Source: Euphorbia lathyris
Lineage: Eukaryota > Streptophyta > Magnoliopsida > Malpighiales > Euphorbiaceae
Assembly: GCF_963576675.1 (NCBI RefSeq)
Contig: NC_088917.1
Coordinates: forward strand, 29,790,501 to 29,854,500
DNA length: 64,000 nt
Direction: 5' to 3'
Shown: in pieces, positions 1 to 11,544 of the stretch
Layout: each line of letters starts with the position of its first letter
How positions within the stretch are numbered: position 1 is the first letter of the stretch
The notes under the pieces: generated by a model
The model's input: the letters and a program-made list of their open reading frames with translations, nothing else
What the model was told of the DNA's origin: nothing
Databases searched by the model: none
Made by a program: the position numbers and the translations under genes

Positions 1-325
1 TTTCTATATAGATGTATATTATGGTATTGTTTACAAAAGATAAATAAGAGTGCATTAATTCTTTAGTTTATTTCTTTTATCTTAAGGAACAACCTTTGGG
101 TTTCCTTTAATTTAATGTTTTAGTTTTGTTTATCTCAGTTTCAGGGATTAATGTTCACATTTTGGTACTTAATTTTAAGAGAATTGGTTTAGAAGTATTA
201 AAATCATAAAAAACAGTCCCCATTTTACCCAGATTTTTCAGAATCTCAGTTGAGATTTTGAATTCTCAGTTGAGACAGCAGGAGGAAAATTTTTCAGGCA
301 AAATTTCGCCCCTTCCCTTCTCTCT

Positions 326-360
326 GTCGCGACTGCGATTTTGAAAATCTCAGTCGCGAC
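326..360. other. Near-perfect hairpin in element leader
   Basis: Arms 326-342 and 344-360 both carry GTCGCGAC at their outer ends and pair with one mismatch over 17 bases. The equivalent place in the sister element holds a perfect 16-base stem at 38394-38427. Both hairpins sit just before a pyrimidine-rich tract and the gag-like ORF. Role unknown; an RNA structure such as a packaging or dimer signal is inference. Confidence 0.75.
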
Positions 361-660
361 CTGCAACTTCCAGTCACGGGATTGGGCGAAATTTTCACCA
401 TCTTTTCCTATTCCTACTCTATTTACTACCTATTCAACTATCCTAATCAATACCTATTACTTACACCTATATATATCACCTATTTTTACACCAATCAATC
501 ATCTTTTCTCTTCCCAATAACAAGATTCACTCCTCTTCCCCATAAATTTTTACCCTATTCATCTTCTTCTTCCCTAATTCACCACCATTATCTTTCATTC
601 TAACTTTCATCCTTTCATATTTTCATATATTTTCACCCTAAATTCACAAACAAAAACAAT

Positions 661-1270
661 ATGCCTAGACAAAAGACCGTTGCAAACAAAGCCAAAGCCA
701 CCGAGATCAATAGATTACGGGTTCAATATGGAGCACCGTTCGATATCACGTCGGAAGCCGAAGGACGCAAATATCGCCGGGTTCAATATGTCTCATGTTG
801 GTTTACCATCATTGGATCTCACGGCACTTCAAAGGGCCAATTTATTGAAGAAGTTGGGACCACCCGCCTTTATCTCTTATGAGGATCGCACGAGACGTGT
901 TTTTGCTACCATGAGTAGTGAAGCCTCGGGTTCTCAAGGTTTAGGTGCCCAAGATGATAATGAGAAGGATGAAGAGGAATTTGATGACGAAGAGGAGGAG
1001 GAGGAGAATGTTGATGTTAATGCCACCGAGCAAGCAAATATGGAACCAAATGAAGATGAACAAGTTGGATGGCAACGTGTTTTGACACAAATGAACGAGC
1101 ATAACCGTCATATGAATTTGCGGTTAGATGAAGTCGTTGCCAATAATGCCGAAATGAGTTCAAGGATCACTACGTTGAGTCGTGAGCACAAGTCTACTCG
1201 TCGCCGGATGCTCTTTTTCTTCCGACACCAAGGAGTTGAGACTACGCATTCTCCACCACCATCACCTTGA
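661..1270 (+). pseudogene. Athila-type gag-like ORF, frameshifted
   Basis: The ATG at 661 opens a frame beginning MPRQKTVANK that carries the motif YGAPFDITSEAEGRKYRR. After roughly 790-830 the sensible reading moves to another frame, running to the stop at 1268-1270. That second part contains a very acidic Asp/Glu tract (about 950-1060), then a predicted helical stretch (QMNEHNRHMNLRLDEVV) and a basic tail. The element at 33519-42528 encodes the same two blocks, YGAPFPIHTHDEERRYYK near 36930 and MNLRLDDIVENKPEMSS near 39390. Established knowledge: Athila gag-like proteins start with a similar ERRY-type block. The duplicated motif gggttcaatatg at 718 and 779 may mark the rearrangement that broke the frame. 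Exact function is not established. Confidence 0.6.
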
Positions 1271-2159
1271 TAGGTTTTATCGTTTCTCTCTTTAACTCAT
1301 TTTCGTTATTATTATTATGTCTTATTCAAATTGGTACAATATTTTTACTTATGTTTGGTACAATTATCTTTATTATTAATGTTTGAATGTTATGGTATAC
1401 TATTATTTTCAATTCTAATTCGTATGGTTTATTTCGTACTATTTTTCGTGTTTTATCGCTTTTTGCACCAATGAGGACATGGTCCAAATTAAGTGTGGGA
1501 GGAGATATTTCATATTCGTTTTAATTTTAAGTACGAATGAATGCAACGAATGAGAATGAATGCTATTTATTTTTAAATGCATGTTGTTATTCAATTTTAA
1601 GTAAAGTATAAACAATTTTTCAAAAACAAATGCAACATTTTTTGCAACACTTTTTCACAAATAATAGCAATTTTTCATAAAGGATAAATTTTTGTTAAAG
1701 AAAATATTTCATATGTTTTCAAACACTTTAACTTTCAAAATAATGTTAAGCATATTTTAAGGTTATCATTATTGATAGAAATAAATATTTCTATACGGGC
1801 TATATTTTTACAAATATTTTTACAAATCTCCGATGCGATTTTATCAAAAAAAAAAAAACGTCTCGAGTAAATGTATATAAGTAAAATTTCTTTAGTTTCA
1901 AATCTCTACTTTATATCATGAATTCATGATAAATATAAATCTTATTTTCAATTTTCAATTAGGTTTATAGACATAAATCGAACTAACAATTTTAGCTTTT
2001 TAGCTCGATATGATTTTTCGTCTTACATTAAAAACCAATTGAAGTTTTTAAGGAAACTTTAGCCATAATACATGTTGAATTTCAAGTCAATATAGGATGA
2101 ATGTGCTATTTTTCTTTCCCAATTTTATTTTCATATTAAATCAAGTAGTCGTATTCTTA

Positions 2160-2440
2160 ACTTTTGGCCACAATTGAGACCAACCTTATCACAATCGAGG
2201 TATGAAAGGGAAGAACATTAAGTACCGTTTACTTTTGGCCACGATTGCGACCACCCTTATCACGGTCGAGGTATGAAAGGAACGTTAGAAATTAAAGCAA
2301 AATTAAACGTGTTTAAAGTTTTAAGTAACGATTGCGTCCACCCATGGCATGGTCGGTACCTCTTAAACGAACACGAAAGCAAATAAAATGCGTATAAAGT
2401 TACGATCGAGACCACCCTTATCTTGGGCGTAACTAAGCAA
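2160..2440 (+). repeat. Degenerate tandem repeat in 3' non-coding region
   Basis: A unit resembling GATTGCGACCACCCTTATCA, usually ending TCGAGGTAT, recurs four times here with about 60-90 bases between copies. The same series occurs at 40350-40640 in the sister element, so it is a family feature rather than a local accident. Confidence 0.7.
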
Positions 2441-2783
2441 ATATATTAAACCTAAGTCCTTAAATCCATATTTGTAATAGTTTAGGTTTGGGAAAGGAAA
2501 TTTTGTGCTTAGAAATGCCTTGAGACGAAAGATTCAAAAACATGCGTGCTTACACCGTCCCGAATACTTCAATATAAAAATTGAAATACAAGACGAGTAA
2601 TATATCTCTTTTATTAGCTAGTTTGATACCCTGCGTATAAATTTACCATGAAAAGTTTATCTTTCGGTTTAACTAATTCAAAGAGGAATATATGGGTATA
2701 TATTCTATTTATAAAGAGATTGATTAAAGAATAAATTCAGTGAAATTTTGCTCGGGACTAGCAAAAGCTTAACTGTGGGAGTT

Positions 2784-4297
2784 TGTTAAGCCCAAAATAT
2801 ACCTAAAATATCATATATAAATACGTTAAATTTACATTAAAATCATGCTAATTATATTCATTTGGAATACTTTTACGTCTTTATTTACTTCTTTGATGCA
2901 AGGTACCTAAATATTTGGTAAAATCCAAATAGGAGCGAAAACGGAGCTAAAACGGAGCTAAAATGGAGGAAAAACCTTAAAAACGTACCGAGAATGCATA
3001 TCAGCTAGAAGAACGCTCGAGGAGGACGAAAAACAGTCGAACGCCAGGGAGGAAAACTCTCTGTCACGACTGAGATTCTCAAAATCTCAGTCGCGACTTA
3101 CGGAGGCCAAACCGGGGGAAAACAACGTATTCAAGCTCGCCCCTATACCCCCTGTCGCGACTGAGATTTTCAGAATCTCAGTCGCGATAGCAAGTCTTCC
3201 TGCACACAAAACACATGTTTAATTCGTAAAAACGCGTCTGTTCGTTCGGATAAAAGCGACCCTTCACCAGCAGACACGACCCGTCATTTACAACCCTTCA
3301 CCAACTATAAATAAGTGATCCATTTCAGAAATCAAGGTTGGTTAAGTTGGAAAAGTTAGAGAAATTAGAGAAGAAAGTTGTTATGTTGAGTTTCTGATTC
3401 AGGAAAGAATCAGAAAGTTAGATTTCATTTCTGTAAGCAATCGTGTTGTACACGAATTGTATTTAGATTAGTTATAAACACAATATTAGTTTAGTTTTCA
3501 TTCTGATAGTGGATGGGACCAGTCTCTATTCCAAAGATCCAGCGAGGAGAATTGACGGCTGAAGCGCATATGGTTTGACGAGCCTACGAAGTTTGAGAGA
3601 AAGATTGACGACCCGGATCTCAAAGTCTTCGTTACAATGCTATCCAAGTTTCTACTTCTCTGTTAACTTGTGAAAATTCACATTTCAATTAATGATATAC
3701 TTATTTATTCAATATATTCTTACTGTTGTTATTTTGATATTGTTCTGACAAAATGATTTTCAAAATGATATATTGGTGTTTTTATTAAAACGTTCTATTC
3801 CATCTTATTCTTATAAGAACTTTGTTGAACACTTAACAAATTTAGTTTTTATGGATGACATGATCGCTGATCGCGGCTTATCAGAAGTAAGACACTAGTT
3901 TGATTAAGGTAGGAATCGTCTCTACGCTAGAGGGATTTCTATGGTTCGAAGCCATTTAATTGAGTAAATTATTATATTGTTACATGTCCATAATCTCACA
4001 AAGTTAAAGTTGTTTACTTTGCTTTATGAAAATAAAATCTATTTCATTCCGATTACGGAAGTATCTGTTTTGTAATCAAAATTCCAAACGGAATTGTTCT
4101 CTGAACTCGATATAATCTTTCTATCTAATCCTAATTTACCAAAACCTATTCCATCAACTAAACGTATTTCTTTTATTAAACCTAAACACGTGATTAAACC
4201 GAATTAAATAAAGTTTTAGTTAAAAAGCGTTCCCTGTGGGTTCGATATCTTTTATTACTACAAGCGTATACCGTGCACTTGCGGAAATCGCTCAATA
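2784..4297 (+). repeat. 3' LTR of Athila-like element
   Basis: It begins TGTTAAGCCCAAAATAT directly after a purine-rich tract (ctgtgggagt) and ends CTCAATA, where the sister LTR ends CTCAACA. A TATA box (CTATAAATA) is at 3305-3313. The U5 end carries the same conserved block found in the LTRs at 33519 and 40991 (tccctgtgggttcgatatc, then accgtgcacttgcgg). Two GTCGCGAC-type hairpins lie at 3063-3097 and 3155-3187. Confidence 0.88.
3155..3187. other. Perfect 14-bp hairpin inside LTR
   Basis: TCGCGACTGAGATT (3155-3168) pairs with AATCTCAGTCGCGA (3174-3187) around a five-base loop. A second copy of the module with one mismatch lies 90 bases upstream (3063-3097). Both lie upstream of the TATA box, so in U3. 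Confidence 0.85.
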
Positions 4298-6639
4298 TAA
4301 GGATAATATTGTAAGCTAACTGGCCGTCCAGGATAGAAAATTCCAGATCGCCTTTCCAGACTTGATCTTCATCTGTTAACTCACAATCTAGTGTTACCTG
4401 GCCTTTTGTTTGGATGGTATGTCCTGTCACTCCCAGGATGTCCACTACGGTGGTTTCCACTTGGATTGGGTCGACCATAAGCTTGGCAAATGCTCCTCTT
4501 GTGATGACATTGCACGAACTCCCGATATCAATCATCACTCTTTTCATCTCCCAGCCTTCCACCATCATAGTAATGACCAAGGCATCCGCATGGGGAGAGA
4601 TCTCTGGGCCAACATCTGCAAAAGGGCGATTAAGTGATGCCTTGTCAAGAGCAGTGGTTCTTGCCTTTTTCAGTACAGGTTGGTACCCAGGTCCGCCTGC
4701 TATGACATTGATGGTCCCTTTTCCTTTCTTCTTCGGATCATCTCTGGATCTATCACCATCTCCCTTCTTGGTATCATTTTGGACGAACCGGTCCAATTTG
4801 CCTCTCTCGATGAGACGTTCTATTTCTCTGGCTAACTCCCAACATGCATCTGTGTCATAGCCATTTTTCCTGTGATATTTGCAATAATTTTTGGGATTTT
4901 TCCCAGTGTTAGTGTATTCTCCCCATTTTGGTTTGGGGTATGAAATGCTCCATTTGTGCTGGCTGTTCTCTATCCACATTAGCACTTCGCTTTTAGAGGC
5001 ATTAAGAGGTGTGAAGGACGTGACAAATGCCGATTTGTTCTTAGAGCCCCTCTGTCGGCTTCTGGAGGAGGAATCCTGGTGCTTGTCTTTTTCCCTATCT
5101 CGGTGGCGAGATTCACCTTTGTCCTTTCTAGCTGGAGATAGTGATTCGCGGCGAATGTCGTCTACCTTCATAAAATCCTTGCACCTTTTGATTAATTTCG
5201 CCATATCATGGGGCTTTTTCCGAATTAAATCTTCTTGCAAGCTTTTACATGTGGTGTTTTTTGCTAGAGCTTCCGTCGCCATGGAGACATCCACATCGAC
5301 AATTCGTATGCACAATTTGTTGAAATTGTCTACATACTCTCGAAGGGGTTCGTTCGCCTTCTGCTTCAATTCGAAAAGCTTTCGTGATTTGACCACTGGA
5401 GGAATACATCCGGCAAATTTCGCACAAAACTGCCTACTTAATTGATCCCAGCTATCAATTGACCCAAGAGGTAAAGATTGGAACCAATCATAAGCGGGGC
5501 CTCCTAAAGTGGTGATAAACATCTGGCATAAGACTGCCTCACTAGCACGGTTAAAGGCTGAGCAACATTCGATACTTTCTTGCATGAACCTCCGGGTTGT
5601 CCGCACCCGTGTAAACGGGTATATTAGGTATTTTTTGATGCCTCTCCGTTTCCTCCGCTTCGATCCACGCTGTAAAGGGCGAATCACGATTGGTGAATGG
5701 ATTATGTCGGGCATCCTCTTCATTAATGCAGAGCACCGCAGCTCGAACTCGATCATCAAAATTCTCCGGCCCTGCCCTGGGGCGTCCTCTTCGTGGCGAA
5801 CGACTCGGAGGTCTCCTACGGGGAGATCTACTTGGAGAAGATGACGAGCTGGAACCAGATGATGGATCTGATGGCAAACGTCCGCCTCCACCACCGTTTT
5901 CGCCACCACCTTGTCCTCCACCTCCTTGGCCTCCACCACCTTGGCCACTACTGCCTCCATGGTCTCCAGAAGGAAGGTGCCTACCCTCTCCTTGGTGTGG
6001 CGGTGGCGGTGGTCTATCCGAACGGGGCGTATCCACTGGCCTTTTACTTTGTCTACGACTAGTAGATGGGGGTGATATACCCCTATGGGAGGATTTTGGT
6101 CTCCGGGGCGAAGGTGATTTCGACCGCCTACTTTTCTCTTTTCGACGCTTTTTGTGTCTTCGACCTTCCGATCCGCCCTCAGGGAGACTCGACCGCGGAC
6201 GGCTTGGATTAGCTGATCCGCCCAGATTCATCCTTTGACTTCCACCTGCTTCATCAGAAAATAATTGCCGATTGAGTGGCGGGTTATTACCAGCTACGGT
6301 AGTAGTCACCATGGAATCCGTGGGTTGAGCTTGGAAGAATGAAGAATCATGGGCGCCAGATCCAACAATGGCTTGTTGCCATTGAGATGACGTAGGGTTG
6401 GTGCGCCGAAGCTCTGGTACTATCATGAACGACCTTAGGCGTCTCTCCATATCAGGACCAAATGCTCTTCATATGGCTCCCGCACATGTCTCAACGAATG
6501 CATCTGGCGACAGACTCCTTCCGTCCTGAGTTGCTGGAGTGCTCCCATCAACGCGTCCAACGCTTGATTCAGGTTGGCTTGAGGGTGTTACCAAGGGCGT
6601 TTCAACCCCTGAGGAGGGGTTCTGTTCTCCATTTGTCAT
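4298..6639 (-). pseudogene. Gypsy gag-protease pseudogene
   Basis: An ATG at 6639 opens a short frame (MTNGEQNPSSG), which soon needs a frame change. The frame at 6450-5551 encodes an Arg/Ser/Pro-rich, Gly-rich N-terminal region and the start of the retrotransposon Gag domain (FTAWIEAEE). Near 5600 the Gag domain continues in a second frame (YDWFQSLPLGSIDSWDQL, FELKQKANEPLREYV), followed by a linker with CxxH-type residues (CKYHRKNGYDTDACWEL) and a retropepsin-like domain. The catalytic triplet reads D-I-G (VMIDIGSSCNVI) where families have D-T-G or D-S-G, so the protease is probably dead. The domain ends at the insertion near the usual ILGR motif (AYNIIL is still readable). At least two frameshifts are present. 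Confidence 0.8.
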
Positions 6640-7270
6640 ATCTTTTCTAATGTGAATGGAAACCCTTTATTTGATTAAGGATTCCACCTTCACCGCACTA
6701 ATTGATGACTTGTGGAGAATTTCCGATTAACTTCCGTCTCTGTGGGGGCGTCGTTGGGTTCGACGGGGGGAAGCTCCGATGCCAAAGTCAGTAAGGAAGA
6801 ACAAGAGAGCAAACTGAATTGACAAAGGGTAAGTGAATATGTACCTTGATAGCCTGAGACATAGGCTATATATATAGTCTTGAAGCTGTAACTTTCAGTA
6901 ACTAGAAAGTCTCCATTAATGTCCCATTAATGGCGGTTACTGGTTTCCTTTAAGTTGGCGGTTAGCTAATTGATAGCTCATTAATGGTCTTTATTGCCGG
7001 ATCGGCCCAGCCGTTCTAATGGCGGATTGAGTGCTTATGGAGATTCGCCTCACAGGTTCGCCCGCGGGTCTCTTTTGGTGAGTCTTTGGTGATCCGCCCG
7101 TCGGATCTCTTTGTTACAATACGCCGCGGTATTCCCGTATTAGGTGATCAACACGTGGCGTTTTTAGACGAATATCTCTTTTGATCCTTGGGATAATATC
7201 ACAATGTTATCAATACCTGACATAGCCGGCTTCTACACACAAGTATCGATTCCACACATAAGTAGTTCAT
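6640..7270 (-). repeat. Candidate 5' LTR and leader of the minus-strand gypsy element
   Basis: The position upstream of gag, a minus-strand TATA-like motif (tatatatag around 6868-6880) and a GC-rich stretch at 6733-6785 suit an LTR plus leader. I could not fix TG...CA ends, a primer site or a target duplication, so both borders are approximate. Confidence 0.4.
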
Positions 7271-8160
7271 TTTGATATACCTGTTGGAATAAGCAAATAA
7301 ATAAACTAAATTATAAATTCAATGAAATATACATAAAATAAATATTCTAAAATTTATTAAACTAATCACAAATTAAAAAAAAAAAATCAAATTTCAAACC
7401 CTTAAAATTCTAAAAAAACAAAATTAGCAAGAAAGTATAAGATATTACAAATAAACAGTTCATCTAAGGTGTGTAAATAACCAGTAACCGATAATCGAAT
7501 CGAAATCTTAATTTGGTTCGATTATTTTTATTCTCTGGCTCAGTTCGGTTTTAATTTAGGCTAAGTTTGATAATCAGTTATTAATTCGGTTATTCCATAA
7601 AAAATATCAGTTACCGCAATTCATATATAAATTAAAAAATCATAATCTTATTAATATTCTGTAAACCCAAATATATGTACATGTGTATTTTAACTTCAAT
7701 TAAATTGATATTTAAAAAAATTACAACGTTTTTTCATAAAAAGATATATTTTTTTATAAAAAATTATAGTTTTAAACATTTAAATTAAAAATTTACATGT
7801 ATCAATTATTCGATTGGTAACCGAACCAAATTGAATTTTTTCAATTAATTAATATCGATTCGGTTTCTGAAATATAGCTGATTTCGGTTCAGTTAACCGA
7901 CAATTCGATTAATAACCGAACCAAACCGATACTCACCATTGATACCTTTAAACTTTTCCTCTATTTTGTTTTTATCTCCATACATAGCGGGTAGTGGGTG
8001 CAAGACATGTTCACGGATTGGGTACCCGCTCGACACTAATGAATTGGGTTAATATAAGAAAAAATTGATTTTAGATCCGATATGACTAATTTCACTGAAA
8101 CTAGCCTATATCTAGGTGAACCTGTTTTTTTATAAAAATAGTATGGTGAGATCCAACTTA
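7271..8160. other. AT-rich intergenic DNA with a MITE-like repeat at about 7470-7945
   Basis: 7271-7470 shows only AT-rich sequence. From about 7470 to 7945 the two ends are rough inverted repeats built from gattcggtt/aaccgaatc-type words (ggtgtgtaaataaccagtaaccg at the left, aaccgaaccaaaccgatactcacc at the right). This suggests an old MITE. I see no clean target duplication. Confidence 0.4.
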
Positions 8161-8168
8161 TTAATATC

Positions 8169-9697
8169 AATTTTTTTTTTTGGGGCAAAACCTCAAATAG
8201 ATTAACGGGAAGAATTTGCATCTTCCAAAATAATGTTTGACAACCAGACAGGTAAAATAGAAAAAAAATAATCGTTAGCATTGGAACATGCCCGCCTAGC
8301 TACCAAATGAGCGGCCCTATTCGCTAAACGATAAACAAAAGCAAGTTTAAAACCACGTTGAGAGTTTAAGATATCCCTGCAGTCTTGAATAATTGACCCA
8401 AACTCTGAAAGGTCTTGACGTCTAGAGGCAACAGCATCAACCACGACTTTAGCATCAGACTCAAACTCAACTCTAGTGAAGTTTTGGCTAGCCAACCAAC
8501 ATAGACAAGTACGAAGAGCAAGTTCTTCCACAATTTTAGGCTCCTTCAATGCAGAAATAATACAGCTACTCCCAAACATAAAAGACCCCAGACCATTCCT
8601 AACCACAACTCCTAATCCACACTTTCCAAGTTGTGTAAAAATAGCTGCATCCATATTGCACTTGACTACTCTAGTATAAGGTGGAATCCAATAGCTCACA
8701 CCTGTGCGACCCTGATCAATATGTGAAGAGACACGTTCCCCTAATCCCACAACCCCAGTCCTATATCTACTGTCCCGAGATGTTAACCCTGAAACATGAC
8801 CTACCAAGCTAGGCTTGTTTGGCACATAGGCTTGATAAGCAATCCGGTCCCAAACTTCATTCCTTACCTCATTCCAACTTAGATCAATTGGCCACCACTC
8901 TTCTTTCCAAACCACCCTATTTCTGTGTTCCCATATTGTCTCCAGGACACAACATGTGCGAATGATTTTTTCTTTTGATGAAGACACTAACTCTTGTAAA
9001 AGCCATTGAGAAAATTGCATATCTTCCACTTGTGGCACCGCCAAACCAGCAACCCTCCAAGCTTCACCTGCAAAAGAACAAACTGTAAATAAATGTCGAT
9101 CAGTCTCATCATCCTCAACACAGACTGGGCATTCCAAAGATAGTGGAACCCTTCTTTGAGCAAGTCTTTGTCGAGTTGGCAAACATTTTGAGCACACCTT
9201 CCACAGGAACATTTTCAACTTTGGTGGAATCTCTAACTTCCATAAAACCTTCCAACCCTCACTTGCCACATTACCAACCTTCGCATTCATACCCGAGGTA
9301 TACCCAGATTTTACATTATAACAACCATCCTTAGACCAATGCCACATCAAAACATCCTCTCTATCCCTTAAAGGTAAAATAATATCACAAATAGCTGCAA
9401 CCTCATCTTCACTAAAATAGCCTGTCAATTTATTCATATCCCAATGCCTCATGTCTTCTTCTAAAATATCACAAACCCTTAAATCCTCAAGATCCGGTAT
9501 CTGAAAAGAATGAACTCTAAAACCCTCTAATTTAGGGACCCATGGATCTTTCCATACTCTTATTTTATTACCATTTCCCACTCTCCAAGACAAACCTTTT
9601 TCAAGAATACTCACCCCACATCAAATACTCCTCCAAACCATATTAGGATTATTGCCTAATTTGGAAGAAAGTAAGTCCTCCTTTGAAAAATATTTTC
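8169..9697 (-). mobile_element. 5'-truncated L1-type LINE with poly(A) and target duplication
   Basis: On the minus strand the element ends in a poly(A) run (the T run at 8171-8181 on +). The flanks carry TTAATATCAATT at 8161-8172 and again at 9698-9709, a 12-base target duplication whose end merges with the poly(A). This is typical of target-primed reverse transcription. Only the last ~1.5 kb of the element is present, starting within the reverse transcriptase C-terminal region. Confidence 0.9.
8202..9697 (-). pseudogene. LINE ORF2 C-terminus: zinc-binding RVT domain plus RNase H
   Basis: An open frame of 470 codons (9614-8202). It starts in the conserved segment just after reverse transcriptase (GLSWRVGNGNKIRVWKDPW), continues through the zf-RVT zinc-binding region (WKLEIPPKLKMFLWKV, then CPVC...DRHLFTVC) and ends with a plant RNase H-like domain (CNMDAA, FESDAKVVVDAV, VYRLANRAAHLVAR). 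Homologous sequence continues upstream past one stop to about 9697 (SSKLGNNPNMVWRSI). The long open frame suggests a moderately young insertion, but missing endonuclease and polymerase parts make it inactive. It could be mistaken for a host RNase H gene; the poly(A) and target duplication argue against that. Confidence 0.88.
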
Positions 9698-10369
9698 TTA
9701 ATATCAATTATTTAATTTATACATTTAATATTTATTAATTAAGTATAAATTTCAATTTTTAGTATTAAAAATTAGAGAAAAGTATAAGGATTTTGCTTTT
9801 AAAAAAGTACAAGGATTTTGCCACGTCACAATCTATTTTTTTAAAATTTCATTTTCGTTTTAGGTGTTGTTTGATAAAATTGAAAATTAAGTACTGAAAA
9901 AATAAATATTAAATTTTAAGTGATGAATATTATAAATGTTGAGAGTATTAAATTATGTAAATGTTTGATAAATACTAAAAATAAATGTTAAATATAAAAA
10001 TATTAGTTATAAGGTTTAACTTAAAATGATAAGTTAAATACTTTGAGTTATTAAAATAAGTGATTTTTAATTTAGTTGACTAATTTAAGTGGTGAGAAAC
10101 AACAATTATCAAATATACTTCAATTAAATAAGTACTTAACATTTTAATTCAAAGGGTATTGCTATTTACCGCTTTATTTTTTCTACTTACCGCCTCTTTC
10201 TTACCATATTTGTCCTCCTCAATTTTTTTGTCTAAAAAATTGAAAACCTTTCTCTCTCTCCCGAGCAAAACAAAAAGTAGATGGAGAATGGATCCGAGAA
10301 ATCGAACCTAAAACTTTAAATATTTTAAAGAAATTTAGAAAATATTCAAATTTTTTTAAAAATTTTACC

Positions 10370-10710
10370 TTGGCGGACCTACAAGGGATGGCGAGTCATT
10401 GACTCGCCATCCCTAAAGAACTGGCGGGTCAATGACCCGCCATCTTTGCCTAGTGGCGGGCCACTTAGTCCGCCAAGGCAAAATTTCTAAATTTTTAAAA
10501 AATTCAGAAAATATTCAAATTTTTTAAAAAATTTCGGAAATTTTACCTCAGTGGGTCAAAAGGCCCGCCACTAGACAAGGGATGGTGGGTCAATGACCCG
10601 CCATCCCTAAAGAACTGGCGGGTCATTGACCCCGCCACTCCTTTAGGGATGGCGGGTCAATGACCCGCCATCTCTTGTCTAGTGGCGGGCCATTTGACCC
10701 GCCAAGGTAA
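10370..10710. repeat. GC-rich nested palindromes within the Mutator-like element
   Basis: The word GGCGGGTCAATGACCCGCC, itself an inverted repeat, recurs with variants about six times, joined by ccatccctaaagaactgg-type spacers. The whole block is flanked by inverted ttttaccttggcgg / ccgccaaggtaaaa. It could fold into a long multi-branched stem. It stands out sharply from the AT-rich surroundings. Confidence 0.8.
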
Positions 10711-10793
10711 AATTTTTAGATTTTTTTTAAAAATTTGAAATTTTTTTTCAAAATAAAAGGAAGGGGCTAATATGTCTTTTTAAAGGTGTCAAG

Positions 10794-11544
10794 TAGACCT
10801 GTTCAAAAGCCCACCGGCCCGCCCAATCCGTCCAGGCCCGTTCATCAAAGACTGGGCTTGGACATATATATTTCATAATAGGCCCAGCCCGGTCCGAGCC
10901 CGCTTAGGCCCGAATATAGAGTGGGTTGGGCCTGAGATTTATCTCAAAACCCAGGCCCAACCCAGCCCGGCCCGAATTTTTAATAATAATCATAGTTTAA
11001 TAAATTTTATAGTTTAATAAACTTTATATTTAAGTTAAAAAAACTTTATATTCTAAAATTATATAACTTTACCATTTGTAGTTTATATAAAAAAAAAAGC
11101 AGCAGTACCATTTATGTATTATTAATTGTATTGTTACAGATTTAAAAATATTAAACAAAGAAGATTATGAATACTAGAGTTTTTTTGTTTCACTTTTTCA
11201 GAGTACTACATATATCTTGGGTACAGTGTGTTGATATCTGGCCTCTAAAAATGAAACCCATCTTCATCTTAAAAAATAACTAATCTGCTGTTCGTTTATT
11301 AGCAGTATAGGAAAAAAAAAATCAATTTTATCCATTTTATTTTTTTATAGATTTTGAAACATCCTGGACGGGCTGGGCTGGGCTGGGCTGGGCTTGGGAT
11401 TTGTATTTTTGGCTCGAGCCCAGCTCGGCCCGAGCCCATACTTTGAAAACTGTGGACTAAGTTGGGCCTGGACAAATGATATTATTACTCAGCCCGGCTA
11501 AGCCCGGCTCGAGCCCAGCCCAGCCCAGCCCATGAACAGGTCTA
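10794..11544. mobile_element. hAT-type MITE
   Basis: Terminal inverted repeat TAGACCTGTTCA at both ends (10794 onward, and inverted at 11533-11544). Perfect 8-base target duplication GTGTCAAG at 10786-10793 and 11545-11552. The subterminal regions are rich in ggcccg / gggctgggct repeats. No coding capacity. It is inserted in the Mutator-like element, so it is the youngest layer of this nest. Confidence 0.92.

Larger units (their letters stand above)
1..4297 (+). mobile_element. Non-autonomous Athila-like gypsy element, left end outside window
   Basis: The right part of an LTR retrotransposon. Visible are an AT-rich leader (1-660), one frameshifted gag-like ORF (661-1270), a long non-coding 3' region (1271-2783) and a 3' LTR (2784-4297). 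It is collinear in its leader, gag-like ORF, 3' region and LTR with the complete element at 33519-42528, which has a tRNA-Asp primer site; that is why I call it Athila-like. No protease, integrase or reverse transcriptase is seen between the ORF and the LTR, so it would depend on proteins supplied in trans. Its LTR ends exactly where the minus-strand gypsy protease at 4298 breaks off, so it inserted into that older element. The 5' LTR and left target-site copy lie outside the window. Confidence 0.85.
4298..7270 (-). mobile_element. Truncated minus-strand Ty3/gypsy retrotransposon
   Basis: Reading right to left there is a candidate 5' LTR/leader, then gag, then the start of an aspartic protease, which stops at the border of the Athila-like LTR at 4297. 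The rest (reverse transcriptase, RNase H, integrase, 3' LTR) would lie beyond the inserted element, outside the window. Gag has several frame breaks, so this is an old copy. The Gag plus N-terminal protease arrangement with Arg/Ser/Pro-rich and Gly-rich blocks suits the Tat/Retand side of gypsy, but without reverse transcriptase the lineage is an inference. Confidence 0.75.

Noticed and set aside
382..603. 73-codon frame rich in Tyr, Ser and Phe
   Set aside because: It reads through a pyrimidine-rich leader tract; low complexity and no homology in the sister element's frame.
4410..6238. Several plus-strand open frames of 75-184 codons
   Set aside because: They are antisense shadows of the minus-strand gypsy gag-protease; they show no family motifs and vary with its codon pattern.
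8202..9614. Host RNase H or reverse-transcriptase-like gene
   Set aside because: Poly(A) tail, 12-bp target duplication and homology continuing upstream past a stop show it is a truncated LINE.
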